Positions 31,693-44,152 are shown, numbered from the stretch's first letter. The stretch is 64,000 nt of DNA from Eretmocerus hayati (GCA_029851415.1 CM056743.1:63704186-63768185), one strand, 5' to 3'. The notes: generated from the letters alone by a model not told the origin. Made by a program: numbers and translations.

Positions 31693-34021
31693 ATGTCCGT
31701 AGGAGATAGAGTAAAGTTTAATCCTGATTGGATGACATGGCCACAATACAAAGATTGGCTGAAAGAAGATGAAACTTGTGTGTACGGCGCTAATTGTTTC
31801 ATCTGTCGTCGCAAGTTCAAACTCAGCAATATGGGTGTCAGTTCTCTGGACAGTCATGCAAAAGGTACGAAGCATAAATATTTGATGGAACTCAGAAATC
31901 GGAAGAGTGCTAGTTTGACTGCTTACTTTACACCGAACTCAGTCAACCAACCAAGCAGGAAGCCATGTGCATCATCGTCAACTTCAGAGAATTCCGACAC
32001 TGGTAGAGTGCTGGGTAAAGACGTCAACGAACGAACCATTAATACGTTAACTAGCTGAATACGTTGAAAATGACAACTTCTTTGCCCATAGATGAAGTTA
32101 CGAAATCTGAAATAAAGTGGTGTCTCATTTCAGCAAAACTCCATTTCTCTAACAATACTAGTTCTGAATTCATCAAAGGCGTCAAGGATATTTTCGAAAC
32201 TTCCTGCAATAGCCAAGAAAGTGGCCTAGCAGAAGCGATGAAATTAAGTAAAGACAAAATCAGTTACATGATCAAATATGGATTAGGCCCTTACTTCGCT
32301 CAGAATACAATAGAAGGAATTAAGAAGAGTGATGTTTATTCTGTATCTTTCGATGAAGCGTTCAACAAAAACATACAGAAAACGCAGATGGACATCTATG
32401 GCAGATTTTGGCATGCCGGTCTGATTCGAGCCGTAACTAATTATCTGGGTTCAGCTTTTCTCACTCATTCTACAGCTCCAGATCTGATGAGAGAATTCAA
32501 GATTATAACTAAAGATTTAGATCGAGATGATATGATACATATTGGGATGGATGGACCAAATGTAAATTCTAAATTTGTTGAAGATTTTGAGAAGGATTTT
32601 GAGACAGTAAATGGTACTGTTTGTAAATTGTTTCACGTGGGATCTTGTGGGCTCCACGCGGTCCATAACTCTCTCAAAACTGGGTTTGAATCTAGCCCAG
32701 GAAAAGTGCTCCTCGCCAAGGTGACTTAAAAAAGTTTACTGGAACTGAGGTTTCAAATGAAAAGTTCTGCCCCACCAGGTGGGCTGAAAATGTGCATGCT
32801 GCTCAAAAAGCTCAGGCAGAAATTGATGATTTGCAGAAGTACGTCACAGGTGTTATGAATAGTAAAAAAAATCTTGTGAGATCAACATTGAACAATGAGA
32901 ATTTTACTATAATTGGTCGCCATTTGAGAAGTAAGCTCCTGCGTCCTCGGTTAGCTTTTTTCGAAACGATTGGCTGTGTGGTCGAGCCATTTTTGAGAGA
33001 ATTCCAATCAGATGCGCCTATGATGCCATTTCTGTTCACGGGGTTGAAATCCACCGTCGATAACTTGATGCAGAGAATCGTAAGGCCGAAAATTCTTGCA
33101 CGACACCATGATCCTTGGAAAATTGATCTCGAGGATAAAAACAATCTTCTGTCTGCTGGGCACATTAATATCGGGCACAAGACTAGGGCAGCTTTGATGA
33201 AAATCAAGAGCTTGGAACAGGAGGAACAGACTGCATTTCAGAATGAATGTCGATTGATAATCAAAGCGATCTTGAAAAAAATTCTGGAAAAGTCTCCTTT
33301 AAAATATGACTTTGTGAGATTTGCATCATTCTGTGATCCTCTGGTCATATCTGAGAGAGAGAAAGTTTCTAAAGCTCACCTGACCAGAATATTAGAAATA
33401 TTCGTTGACTGCGAGAGACTCGATGGACTAGAGGCAGATCGTATTGAATTGGGATTTTCTAATTTAATCAGTGAACCTAGTTCCCAAACGAAAGCGAGAA
33501 ATTTTGATCGCAGTGTGCAACGGTTGGATGACTTCTGGTATGAATCGATCAACGAATTTCGTGGTTCTATGGAACTGATGAAACTCTTGAAAATGATATT
33601 CGTCATGTTTCATGGAAATGCGGACGTCGAGAGAGGGTTCTCCGTCAACAAGGCGTGTTTATTTGACAATCAAAAAGAAGAAAGCATTGTAGCATTAAGG
33701 CATTGTTATCAAGCAGTGCACGATGCAGGTGGCAAACCGAAGAACCTCGAGATCACGAACGGTATGATCAGAGCCGCCCGAAATTCAAGTGCTCGAAGGG
33801 GAGAGCATCTCCGGTTGCAACGAAGTGAGCGTGATAAAGAAGCTGCCCGAGAAAAAGAGAAGAAAGCTGTGAGAAGGAAGATTGCCGAATTAGAAGGGGA
33901 ACAACGACGAGTAACTATTCAACGTCAATGTATCCAAGACGGAACAACTGCCCTCCGGAAAAGCCTTGAACATGCATCGGGATTGGATGTTCCCCTTCCC
34001 TCCACACTATATAGATCTTGA
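31693..34021 (+). pseudogene. hAT-type transposase, frameshifted
   Basis: Three consecutive frames make one transposase-like protein. The first (31693-32058) has a zinc finger with CFICRRKFKLSNMG and a trailing SHAKGTKH, as in BED/U1-like fingers of hAT proteins. The second (32064-32729) has VYSVSFDEAFNK (first Asp) and DMIHIGMDGPNVNSKF (second Asp). The third (about 32718-34021) has CPTRWAENVHAAQKA and, near 33600, MFHGNADVERGFSVNKACL, with the third acidic residue and the hAT dimerisation motif, then a charged coiled-coil tail. Frameshifts lie near 32040-32090 and near 32718. An authentic intron at either place is less likely, because homology continues across both with almost nothing left over. 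The product would cut and rejoin element ends in the nucleus. As it stands the gene is broken. Confidence 0.75.
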
Positions 34022-34476
34022 GGATCCTCACTACTTCATTTTGTTCCAAATTCAATTTTTATATTTGTTCAGGGATCTATACTCTGTATTTATTTCAAGC
34101 CAGATTGAGCTACGGGAGCATATTGTGGACTATTTTCATTTATGATTTTAGCCATCCTCTCGTTTCCAGTATTCTTTTTTTGTTCATGACTTTGTTCATG
34201 ATCTACTTCTATGCGCGAGGTATGAAGATGGGCCATCGGGTCTAGATTTTGTACTGTTTTCTACTATATGTTACTATATCCATAGATTCGTTTGCGACAA
34301 AATGTTCTGATAATGGTTTGATTTCATTATCTGTTACTCAAACAAGTGCATTTTTTCTAATTTGGAATAAATTATCCTTCTCAAATTTCTTATTCAATCC
34401 TCCAAAAACTCCTTGAATTTCTGTGATCCTCCTCCTTGAAATCCTGGAAAACTCCTTGAATGAGATTTTGAAAATC
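34022..34476. other. Downstream region of hAT-type transposase
   Basis: AT-rich sequence without a gene. The last 100 bp carry CCTTGAA / CCTGGAA subterminal motifs leading into the hAT end at 34490. Confidence 0.5.
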
Positions 34477-34490
34477 CTATAGATACCCTG
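34477..34490 (-). mobile_element. hAT-type right terminus
   Basis: CTATAGATACCCTG is the exact inverted copy of the 14 bases at 8686-8699. It lies about 460 bp past the transposase stop, where the 3' end of a hAT element is expected. It is followed directly by ACAGTG, matching the bases just outside the 8686 end. No left partner is visible near 31 kb. Confidence 0.65.
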
Positions 34491-34836
34491 ACAGTGAGGC
34501 ACACCCTTCTCCACTAGAAGAATCATAACCTTGGACCATCAGAAATCAGTCTGAGAAGTTACAGAATTTGATCAGAAACGCTTCACTCACGAAAGCCTGC
34601 TGAATTTCAAGAGTCTGACACTGTGACACGTAAATTCCTCAATTTTCGGGTGTTTTCTCGCACATGATTGACTCTAGTATCTGCCCATATTTACCAATCA
34701 AGCTCTTACTTGTTGACCACATTCAGGATATTTGAACAAAGGTTGTTTGATAGGTTAGACCTGAAGAAACGTCCTACAACCAGTTTGGCTGAGCTGTGAC
34801 AGCAAATTTCAAAAGTTTCAGGGATATTCTCATATA
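34491..34836. other. Spacer, no recognisable feature
   Basis: About 345 bp between the hAT end and the next inverted-repeat element. No frame or repeat identified. Confidence 0.5.
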
Positions 34837-35475
34837 CAGTACACTCCAAAATTAATGGATAATGGATAGTCTCAGTCAATCAACGACATTTCCGATCCAG
34901 TTGGTCGTACGGCAATTTTGAAGGAAGCATCTTGAAGATCAGAAAAAAATCCATCAATTGATGTGTTTCAAACATTTTTTACTCATTTTTCAAGTTGCAT
35001 CGAACGACGGTGAAAAATGGAAAAAATTATCCATAAATCAATCACTCATAACTTTGACGAGAGTAATCCGATCATAAAGATTCAAACGGGATTTTGTAGA
35101 TCGTCAAAAAATCTCAAAGTTTTGTCCTATAAAAAATTTCCGTGCGACCCTTCCCCCTGAGCTACGTGGAGAGGGAAAATTGTTCAGAAAAATCTGCATA
35201 TCGAAGCGGTGGCCTGTGCACTCGGCTCGCGTATTCGTAAAATATTGTACTTCAAATATGAGGTCAAGAACATTTTTTGTCACATGATTTAAACGTAAAA
35301 TTCCCTAAGCTTTTTCGCATACGACGGGTCTTTTTTGAACATTAATGCACGAGAAATTATCAATTCACGGAGTAATTCTAGAAATGAGACCCTTGTGTTA
35401 CGTAAAAATCTGTCAATCTAACTCAAGACCGAACTGATGAACTCTGATAGGTTGGAAATCTCATGCCCATGATAT

Positions 35476-35697
35476 TGTTACACTCACTCGTAACACAATA
35501 AATTAGAGCCACCGAATTATCAAAATAACACGTGTCTTTATTTCTTTGACACAACAAGAGCGTCTTATCCTCGTGACAGCCACGAGCAGACTAACTTCAA
35601 AACATAACAACACAAACAAACACACACTAGCAACCGACCGATCGATAAATACCAACGGTTGCGAACGTCAAGTATTTACATATGTACAGATACAACA
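35476..35697 (-). repeat. Gypsy downstream (3') LTR
   Basis: 222 bp, TG to CA. It differs from the other LTR at about two positions (near 35549 and 35665), so the element is young. Confidence 0.92.
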
Positions 35698-35710
35698 CTA
35701 TCCCCCCCTC
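35698..35710 (-). promoter_or_regulatory. Gypsy polypurine tract
   Basis: On the minus strand GAGGGGGGGATAG directly precedes the LTR TG. It is the expected plus-strand DNA primer. Confidence 0.75.
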
Positions 35711-36060
35711 GAACAATTGACGTCCTCGTCAATTAGGCTCTGCATTGGAGAATCTTCTCACATCCACGTCGGCTCCAGGATGCATCACGGCTCCAACCGT
35801 CGTTCCAGGACGCGATGAAGGTCCATATTCGAGATTGTTGAACGAATTAATCTCCGTTGCTCCAACAGCAGCTCCAGGACTTCCAATCCAACTGCTGATT
35901 CCAGGGGTTTCAAAGTATTCGTGATTCGATGGTGTTATCTGTTCGAGGGTCCTTGGGTGTTTGTTCTTCGGGTTCGTTATAGAAGATGTTGAAAGCTGGA
36001 TATCACAACCCTTGCCCCGGCATTTGCCAGAACACCTGAAGGGAAAACCAGCCAAAAACC
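35711..36060 (-). other. Gypsy post-integrase region
   Basis: About 350 bp between the integrase stop and the polypurine tract. A frame overlapping the integrase end (36256-35729) stays open here and reads a Gly/Ala/Pro-rich tail with repeated GAAVGA / GTTVGA phrases. It has no signal peptide or transmembrane segment and is not an env. It may be untranslated or the remnant of an integrase C-terminal extension. Confidence 0.4.
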
Positions 36061-37356
36061 TCAGGTGGGGCAACTTTTGTCTCTGTCCAAATAAGGTGCG
36101 AGCCGATCTCCATTGACGATCCGTCTCTTGTGTCTTGGTGTTTTCTGGATACAGAAGACGTTGTCGTTGATTCTCTTCAGGATTTGGTACGGTCCATCCC
36201 AAGATGATTGTAGTTTGGGTGTTTTGCCGACTGATCTTTTTGGGCAATAGAACCAAACTCTCTGTCCTGCTTCGAACTTCTTCGTCTTCGCGTCCAAGTC
36301 GTAGCGTGTTTTTGTTTTCGCCGATTTGGTTGTCATTCTTCCTCGAGCAAGATGGTGTACTCTCTGTAGTCTCCTTTGCAATTCTTGGCTATACCCAGGC
36401 GTAGATGTTCGAGCGCTGTCCGGTAGTACTCCGCGAATCATGTCCAAAGGAAGACGAAGGTCTCGGCCGAGGTGGAGTTCGGCAGGTGTGAATCCAGTGC
36501 TCTCATTCAGGGAAGATTGAAATGCCAGTAGGAAGAACGGTATCAGCTTATCCCAGTCTTTTTGGTTTTCTGAAATGAACAATGAGAGATACTGAAGGAT
36601 TGATCTATTTAGTCTTTCAACCATACCATTGGACTGTGGGTGTAATGGAGTGGTTCTGGTTTTCAAAATATCCAACCTATCAGTCAATTCTTTGAACAAC
36701 CTTGACTCGAAATTCCTTCCCTGATCTGTATGGATTTCTAGAGGAACGCCTGACTCAGGAATGATGTTATTGACCAGCGCGTCAGCTACAGATTTTGCTC
36801 CAACATTCGATAATGCGACAACCCAAGGCCATCTCGTGAAGCAATCGACAGCTACTAGCAAGTACCTATTTCCCGATGATGATTGTGGAAAAGGTCCCAG
36901 GATGTCTATTTGAATTCTCTCTGACGGCGCATCCACATTATAAATATTCAAATTCCCTTCACCACTGCCTTGTGGACCCTTTTTACTTATGCATACATCA
37001 CACGTTCTGCAGTACCCTTCCACATCCTTAGGACAACGGTCCCAATAAAATAAACGGCGTATTTTCATCAGAGTCTTCTTCTGACCGAAATGGCCACCAC
37101 CAGGAGAATCATGGGCTTCTCTCAAAACGACAGAAACTTTTGATCTAGGCACTACCAGAAGATCGGTACTCGTTTTGAGGTCAGTGGACTCCCATCGTCT
37201 ATATAAAATTTCGTTTTTGAGAACCAATGAATCCCACTGTTGGATATAGAATTTCAAACTGGAACTCTGGGAAGATATGGTTTCCCATGTCGGTTTCTCA
37301 TTAAATTTTTTGTATTCTATGACTTTCTGTAGAAACTTGATCTGTATGTTGCGCAT
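36061..37356 (-). pseudogene. Gypsy pol, integrase part
   Basis: Contains the His-His/Cys-Cys zinc region ending CRTCDVC (about residue 115) and the DDE core: IQIDILGPFPQ (Asp about 152), EIHTDQGRNFES (Asp about 210) and NGMVERLNRS (Glu about 245). A C-terminal domain with RVWFYCPKRSVGKTPKL and WDGPYQILKR follows. It would insert element DNA into the genome. It overlaps the RT frame by 56 bases in another frame (37301-37356). Gypsy pol is normally one polyprotein, so I read this as a frameshift mutation near 37350. The ATG at 37356 is not the natural start. Confidence 0.88.
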
Positions 37357-39429
37357 CTCTCCACTCGATTTCGTTCCCCTGTGACAACTGGATCCGACCT
37401 AAAGTGTGATGTGAGTCATATCTAGCTTCTAGATTATCACTATATTTGCACGATGATTCTTCGCACGGTCTGCGAGACAGCGAGTCTGCGTTGCCGTGAG
37501 ATGCAACTTTCCTATGAATTATTTCAAAATCGAATTTGCTCAGCTCTCCAACCCACCTCGCGAGTTGTCCATCTAAATCCTTAAAAGATAGCAACCATTT
37601 CAAAGCACTATGATCAGTTCTTACTGTAAATTTCTTTCCTATCAAGTAATGTGCGAAATTTTTAACAGATTCCACAACAGCCAGTAGTTCACGTCGAGTC
37701 ACACAGTAATTTCTTTCCGATTTGCTGAAAATTTTACTAAAATAGCTAATAACTCGTTCTTTCCCTCCTTGTATTTGAGACAGCACTGCGCCCAGCCCAT
37801 GCCCCGAAGCATCAGCATCCAGAATGAACTCGGCATCCATATCAGGATATCCTAAAATTGGAGGAGAACTTAACGCTGTTTTGAGTTTCATGAACGCATC
37901 TTCACATTCGGGTGTCCAAATAAAAACGGCTGCTTGCCCTGTCAAAGCATACGGAGGTTTAGCGATCGCCGAAGAATGTCGAACGAATTTCCTGCAGTAC
38001 AACGCTAAACCAAGAAAACTCAAAACCTGTTTCTTATTTTTCTGTGTCGGCCAGTTCACGATGCTGGAAACTTTGTCAGGATCTGCTCGCACTCCTTCTG
38101 CTGAAATGATATGTCCTAAATACAAGACTTCACGTTTGAAAAAATGACATTTTTTCGCGTTCAACTTTAAATTTGCATCTCTGAATCGAGAGAAAACGAT
38201 CCTAAGGTTCTCAATCATTCTTCCAAACGTGTTTGCTTTGACAATAACGTCATCTAGATAAACCATGCAAATTATGTTGATCAGATTGGACAGCACTTCT
38301 TCCATTAATCTTTCGAAAGTTGCAGGTGCATTACAGAGACCTAATGCCATAACTTCGAATTCCCATAATCCATTGCCTATTGAGAACGCGGTTTTCTCCT
38401 TATCCTCTGGCCGAATCCGGATCTGCCAGTATCCTGATTTTAAATCGAGCGTAGAAAACAAAGAATCGCCTTTCAAAGTATCCAGAATCTCGTCGATTTT
38501 CGGCGATGGGTAAGAGTCCTTCTTGGTCACAGCATTGAGTCTACGGTAATCAACGCAAAATCTAATAGACCCATCTTTCTTAATCTTTATGACCACTGCC
38601 GAACACCAAGAACTTTTGGATTTGCTTATCACCCCGTGTCTCTTCATTACCTTTATCACCTTTTCTACTTTGCTTCTCAAATGCATAGGAACTCGACGAA
38701 TTTGCTGTTTGATGGGTTTTAAATCCACCACCTCGATTTTATGCTCTCTCAAATCACATCTACCTGTTTCCTCACCGTGAGAGAATTGCGTCTGGTGTTC
38801 TAACAAAAATTTATAGAATTGATTTTTCTCATCCGGAGTCAACCCAACGGAATCGCTTTCAAAAACTTCAAGAAGAAAAGGGGGAAGTTTTTCTGGAGCC
38901 TGGAACGTCCTATCAACCTCCGGCGATTCCGATAGAATCCTACCTATGAATGTTCCTCCAAGATCAACTTCACGCGACTGACCTGAGGATGTAGATGTTC
39001 CTAGAATAACCTCATCGATTGCCGTCGTGACGCCTACTCTCTCAAGAAAATCTGTACCCAGAATGCAATCATCTTCCATATGAGTAACATAAACTGATAG
39101 ACTAAGCTTGTGAAAACCAACTTCTACCTGAACCGACGTTCTACAAATAGTTTCCACTCTCTCTCCCGTTGGATATCTCAAAATCGGAAAATTACTGGTT
39201 GTTCGAATTTTTCCATTCACCATGAATCTCTTACTAATGATTGACGCATCTGATCCAGAATCAATTTTGAAATTACAAGGCATGCCGTCCAATGAACCTA
39301 GATAGCAGTTAGCCCCGCTAGAACTCCCAGTAATTCTCCTCATTCTCCCAAAACCAGAGCCACTCATCGAGTTTTTGCCGAGGACTGGAGTCAATGTTGT
39401 CAAGCTTGCCTCGTCTAGCTTGACGTGTC
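37301..39429 (-). pseudogene. Gypsy pol: protease, reverse transcriptase, RNase H
   Basis: The frame is open from just upstream of the gag stop, so translation probably enters by -1 frameshifting and not at an internal start. Protease: FKIDSGSDASIISKRF (DSG about residue 46, counted from the TTG at 39403). Reverse transcriptase: IRFCVDYRRLN, STLDLKSGYWQI, ALGLCNAPATFERL and MVYLDDVIVKA (YLDD about 380). RNase H: FILDADASGHGLGAVLS (about 529) and TDHSALKWLLSF with HGNADSLSRRP near the end. After QGNEIEW the frame drifts and stops at 37301, where the integrase continues in a different frame. All catalytic motifs are intact. Confidence 0.9.
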
Positions 39430-40941
39430 TCAGTTTCCCTTGTCAGCATTCGTTGGGCAGTTCGAGCGGATGTGTCCTTCAAGACCACACGACCAGCAAG
39501 TGGAGAGTTGTCTTTTTTGTGTCGTGTTATTTGAATTTGGTTTCATGTATTGTGAAAATGCCTGACTGAACTGATTTGAATTCAACGAGTTCCTATAAAC
39601 ATGCTCTCTACGATTCTCATCCCGAATAACCTTTATTTCCATAGCGCGAGCTAAAGCTTTCTTTATTGAAGATATACCTTCGAGTTGCAACATTTCCCGG
39701 ATTGAAAGATCATAAATTGCAGATATAAACTTCGAACACGCGATCCGATCCTGTTCTTCAACCGGAGAATTTTTAAAAATATCCCGAACTAATCGAGAGA
39801 TATCGGAAGCTAGAGATGAGAAATCCTCGTTAAATTTCTATTTTCGATTCTGGAAAAGTGAAAAATTGATAGCCTGGAGATGAGAATCGCCAAAACGTAA
39901 ATCTGAACTCGAGTGTAAAGATTCAAAACTGATTGTCTCTGGATCCACATTGTCAAGAACAGATTTTGCTTTCCCTCGCAGGCACGATGCCAGCATGATG
40001 CCCTTAGCTCTGTCATCCCAACCATTCGCGAGAGCAACTAATTTGAACTGATTGATGTACTCCCGTAGAGGTGTCTCTCCGTTATATTCATCTGCCTTTG
40101 GTCGAAATGATTCGTGAATTTGTGCAGTGAGTGGAATTGTCTCTGAGCCCGTTTGTAATTCATTTGTGTGAGTAATGTTGGGGATCGCGTTATGTGTTAT
40201 GGTGTGAGAATTGGTTGAACTCAGCTGTTGTGGTCGTTGCTCAAGAAGCTCAATCCGCTGCATGAGTAACCGTCGCTCCTCCATCCAAACCCGCTGCTCT
40301 GCTTCCCATGCTCGTCGCTCAGCGATGAAATCACGATCTCGTTGGCGAAGCTCAGCAGCCATGTTGTCAATCTCGGGATCGTGCCGTATTTCACCGTTTG
40401 TCACAGCAGCGCAGGACGATCCCGCTGCGCCGACGGTTCGTTCGACGGCAGCGACTTCTCCAAAAATGCCGCCCGCAGTCGCAGTGCCTCGGTCCGCAGC
40501 GTTGTTGAGAACAGCACCACCGAAGACACCAGGGCGAGCGAAACCACCGTTGCCGATTGCTGCAGGTGTAGAGACAGCGGCGGCAGAAGGCTCCGTATCC
40601 GCAGGCATGACAGACGCAGCACCACCGGTAGGCGCAGTAGAACCAGGGTCACCCGAGATGTCAGGCTGCAAGCCATCACCGGCCGCATCACACGTGGCGT
40701 TGCCGCTGTCACCGCGGGTTGCCCTCGCGTCGATCATCTCAGCCACGGAAGGAGCCGCAGGGCGATGAGTGGTCGGCTCACGCATGACAACAGGGCCTTG
40801 GTCACTGCACTCACCTGGAAATCCACGGAAACCAGATGCAGCATCAGGTGATCTTGGGCTTTGTATCGGGACATAAAACGATACTGACCCAGCGTCCGTG
40901 CGATCTCCCGGCAGCAAATACTCGTTATTTCGGGTCCTCAT
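39430..40941 (-). pseudogene. Gypsy gag with one in-frame stop
   Basis: ATG at 40941. The N-terminal third is Ala/Gly/Thr/Pro-rich. It is followed by a charged Arg/Glu-rich helix (QRDRDFIAERRAWEAEQR) and then a capsid-like region from PLTAQIHESFRPKADEYNGE, similar to retrotransposon gag capsids. The frame meets a TAG at 39838-39840. The same frame continues to a CCHC knuckle, CWSCGLEGHIRSNC (near 39470), and ends at TGA 39430. One nonsense codon therefore separates capsid and nucleocapsid. In the family the protein builds virus-like particles. PolyAla-like low complexity and high GC set the N-terminus apart from pol. Confidence 0.82.
39433..39439 (-). promoter_or_regulatory. Probable -1 frameshift heptamer GGGAAAC
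   Basis: On the minus strand the last gag codons read AAG GGA AAC followed by the TGA stop (39430-39432). GGGAAAC fits the X XXY YYZ slippery rule. A -1 slip would put ribosomes in the pol frame, which is open from here into the protease. GGGAAAC is a known slip site in some retroviruses (for example at the gag-pro junction of simian retrovirus 1). Use here is inferred. Confidence 0.65.
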
Positions 40942-40976
40942 TTCGCTGCTTCACACTACCGTCCTTTGTTGTTGAA

Positions 40977-40993
40977 TCCCGGCTGAGCCCCCA
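40977..40993 (-). promoter_or_regulatory. Gypsy primer binding site, tRNA-Pro-like
   Basis: Three bases after the upstream LTR the minus strand reads TGGGGGCTCAGCCGGG. It agrees with the complement of the 3' end of insect tRNA-Pro, as I recall it, at 14 of 16 positions. The primer identity is an inference. Confidence 0.55.
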
Positions 40994-40996
40994 AAT

Positions 40997-41094
40997 TGTT
41001 ACACTCACTCGTAACACAATAAATTAGAGCCACCGAATTATCAAAATAACACGTGTCTTTATTTCTTTAACACAACAAGAGCGTCTTATCCTCG
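40997..41094 (-). repeat. Gypsy upstream (5') LTR, first part
   Basis: 98 bp of LTR up to and including CCTCG (41090-41094), the target duplicated by the BEL insertion. It continues at 48778. Confidence 0.92.
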
Positions 41095-41417
41095 TGAATT
41101 TTTACGGGATGATGGCTGCATCTGCTGCTGCTGCGAATTGCTGTAAAGGGGCAAGTGGGCTGAGCGGGTAGAGACTCGGAAAACGCGTGTAATAATGGCG
41201 ACTTTGATTTATTGGCGAAAACGGCGAGGTGGTCGGATCAGTGTGTGCGCGGCGGCCGCCGGTCGGCGGTGAACTAACTCAAAGAATGCGGAAGGCGGAA
41301 GCGAGCTCTTGGACGCTCGTCGCGCCGCGCGTGGCGCTGATTGAAAACTCAAATACGCGCGAATATTCAAAGTAATAACGGGGTGAATGTGTGTGTGTGT
41401 GTGTACATTTGTGAACA
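41095..41417 (-). repeat. BEL downstream (3') LTR
   Basis: 323 bp. Begins TGAATTTTTACGGG and ends TTTGTGAACA on the plus strand. Contains a (GT)n run one unit longer than in the other LTR. Confidence 0.93.
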
Positions 41418-41428
41418 TCCTCCCACCT
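41418..41428 (-). promoter_or_regulatory. BEL polypurine tract
   Basis: The minus strand reads AGGTGGGAGGA directly before the LTR TG. Downstream plus-strand sequence to 41605 is the short 3' untranslated region. Confidence 0.65.
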
Positions 41429-41605
41429 CGAACAAAGAAAATTTTCTTAACCTACAAAAAGTGCAATTTTTGAACTGTAAAAAATTCAGTTATTACAAAT
41501 AAATCAGAATATATAGATTCACATAAACCAGAATACTCATAGTTCATCATTCAAAGTCCTTGCTTTGTGGAGATTTCAGAGTCATTATTTTTCAAAAAAT
41601 CACTT

Positions 41606-44152
41606 TCACTCTATTTGATCACTGCTGCTTCCATCGTCGAAGTGAAGTATCACCAATTTGGTGATAGGTCTCTGCAGCGTTGTGGTGGCGGTGCGTACAG
41701 TCACCGCTCGGACATATCCGTCTTTGCCGGGATGGACGTCGTCAACGATGCCCATGGGCCAGGAACAGGGAGGCGTGGTCTCACCGCGTATGAGGACTAC
41801 ATCGCCTATTTTAACATTAGGCTGAGGGGACAACCATTTGCCTCGTTTCTGCAGCTCCTTGAGGTATTCGTGAGACCACCGCTCCCACAGCATCTGCACC
41901 AGTTGTGAAGTCCTTTTCCAGCGTTGCAACAGCGGTACCTTGACCTCAAGCAGACGTGGTTGGACCAACAACATTGTGGGCTCACCGATGAGAAAGTGAG
42001 CTGGGGTCAAGACCGACAATTCATTTGGATCGTCTCCGAGTGGCAGCAATGGGCGGGAATTCAAGCACGCCTCAATTTGGCACAGGATGGTGGAGAATTC
42101 CTCGAAAGTTAATATGGAGTCTCCGATCACCCGTTTCAGGTGGTACTTGACTGCTTTTACCCCAGCTTCCCAAATACCGCCGAAGTGAGGGGCGGCAGGT
42201 GGGTTGAAGAGCCACGAAGTGCCATGCTGGCTCAGAATTTTGCTGACAAAATTAGAGAAGTCAGCGCCCTTTTTGAACATTTTTCTCAGCTCCGCGGCTG
42301 CTCCTTTGAAATTGGTCCCTTGATCACTAACTAAAGTCGTGCATATGCCACGACGGGAGACGAATCGCTTGAAAGCGGCTAAGAAAGTGTCTGTGCTGTA
42401 GTCAGATACAGCTTCTAAATGGATGGCACGTGTGCTAAGGCACACGAACACCAAAAAATAGCCTTTATAGGATTTTTGTCCTCTGAGTCGGGATGCAAGG
42501 ATGTTGTACGGGCCCGCGTAGTCCACACCGGCGCACTGAAAGGGTCTAGACGGTCGCACGCGATAGGAAGGCAAGTCCCCCATGAGTTGGTGAGATTGAG
42601 CAGCCCGGTATCTCTGACATGGGACGCAGTTGTTTATGAAAGATTTTATCCTCATTTTCCCCCTCACTATCCAAAACATACGAGAGATGCAGAGAAAAGT
42701 CAACTGGTTTCCCCCGTGTAAGGTCAAATGATGATAGTATCTAATCACAAGAAGTGAGAACTGTGCCACTCGCGGCAGGATGACCGGGTGCTTCTCGTCG
42801 TGACTCAATTGCGAGTGTTCTAATCTACCCCCTACCCTGATTAATCCGTCTTCTAGTATCGGATTCAGTCGCTTGAGATAATGAGACTTAGCGAGCTCTT
42901 TCCCTTGCTGCAAAGTATTTATTTCCTCTTTAAAATATACAAGTTGAGTTAAATAACTCCAGATCAGTTTAGCTTGCCTAACTTCACAGCTTGTAATCAG
43001 ATCTACTTGTGAGAGAGGAAAATTTCTTAAAACAGGTGAAACTTTGCCAAGAACTGACGTCTTATCCAAGACCTTTCGAATGAAACGCATCACGTAAATT
43101 GTAATGCGAACTAGCTTAGACAAAGTCGAGTATTTTTCAACAAGATCCCACATTTTTGAATCGTGATTCTCCGACGTATTCACGTGAGTTACTTTGGACC
43201 TTGACTTTTCTTGAGCTTCTTCGCTTAGAGAATGGATTTTGGCAATGTCGTCCAGATCGCTACGTTTGATCCATTCGACATTTTTACTTAATCGATCAGG
43301 ACCTTGCCACCAGAGTTTTTTGTCAATTAACTCGTCCCCTGTACAGCCCTTGGAAGCTATGTCAGCAGGCATGTCTTCTGATTCTATATAGTGGAAAAAC
43401 CCTCCCCCAACTAGCGCCAAGACCTGTGTGCACCGATTCGCAACGAATACGGGCCACCTATGAGGGTCCCCGTGTAACCAGTAGAGGACGTCTTTTGAAT
43501 CAGACCAAAGATGTATTTGTTGATTGGGAATTTTCAAAACATCAGCGAGACGTCGAGTGAGTTTGGCCGCAAGAAGTGCTGCACAAAGCTCGAGCCTTGG
43601 AATTGACCAAGGTTTAATTGGTGCTACTTTAGATTTTGCTCCAATCAAAGAAATCGTTACTGCATCATCGATCACGCGTAAATATACAACGGCAGCATAT
43701 GCTCCTTTTGACGCGTCTCCAAATCCGTGTATCTCAATTTTTTGAGAAAACGACTTGACACCTAGGTATCTGGGTATTTTGCATGAATTGAGTGCTTGGA
43801 GTGAACTATACCAAGCATTCCATTGATCCGTAAGCTCTTCTGACAGGATTTCATCCCACCCACTACATGTCTTCCAGAGCACACGCATGAAAAGTTTAGC
43901 TTGCACTAGTATGGGTGTGATCCAGCCAATAGGATCAAAGATTTTAGCTATTTTAGAGAGCACGGATCTTTTTGTTACCTGATTCTCCCTGACTGTTTCA
44001 GGAAAATTGAAAACAAAGTGATCATTTGTGGGTGACCATTGAATACCCAACACCGAAAACGTTAGGTTTGATTCAAGTGGATTCGCAGTTGACAACCCTT
44101 TCGTCAGGAGACCATCAAGTAATTCATGGGTATTTGCAAGCCACTTGTGCAA
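41606..44152 (-). pseudogene. BEL pol, second part: RT thumb, RNase H, integrase
   Basis: In frame with the upstream reading and separated from it only by a TAA (44153-44155). It begins just after the RT palm with LHKWLANTHELL and FDPIGWITPILVQAKLF. RNase H follows at IHGFGDASKGAYAAV (about residue 145). The integrase zinc region has HHLTLHGGNQL and a Cys pair at CVPC (about 520), then the DDE core: CAGVDYAGPY (about 556), LVSDQGTNFKGA (about 617) and HFGGIWEAGVKAVK (about 667). The C-terminus has the BEL-specific domain with LQRWKRTSQLVQMLWERW and IGDVVLIRGE, ending around RPITKLVIL. This part processes and integrates the element DNA. No natural start exists here. Confidence 0.9.

Noticed and set aside
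35711..36256. Gypsy env gene
   Set aside because: The frame is short, overlaps the integrase and has no signal peptide, furin site or membrane segment.
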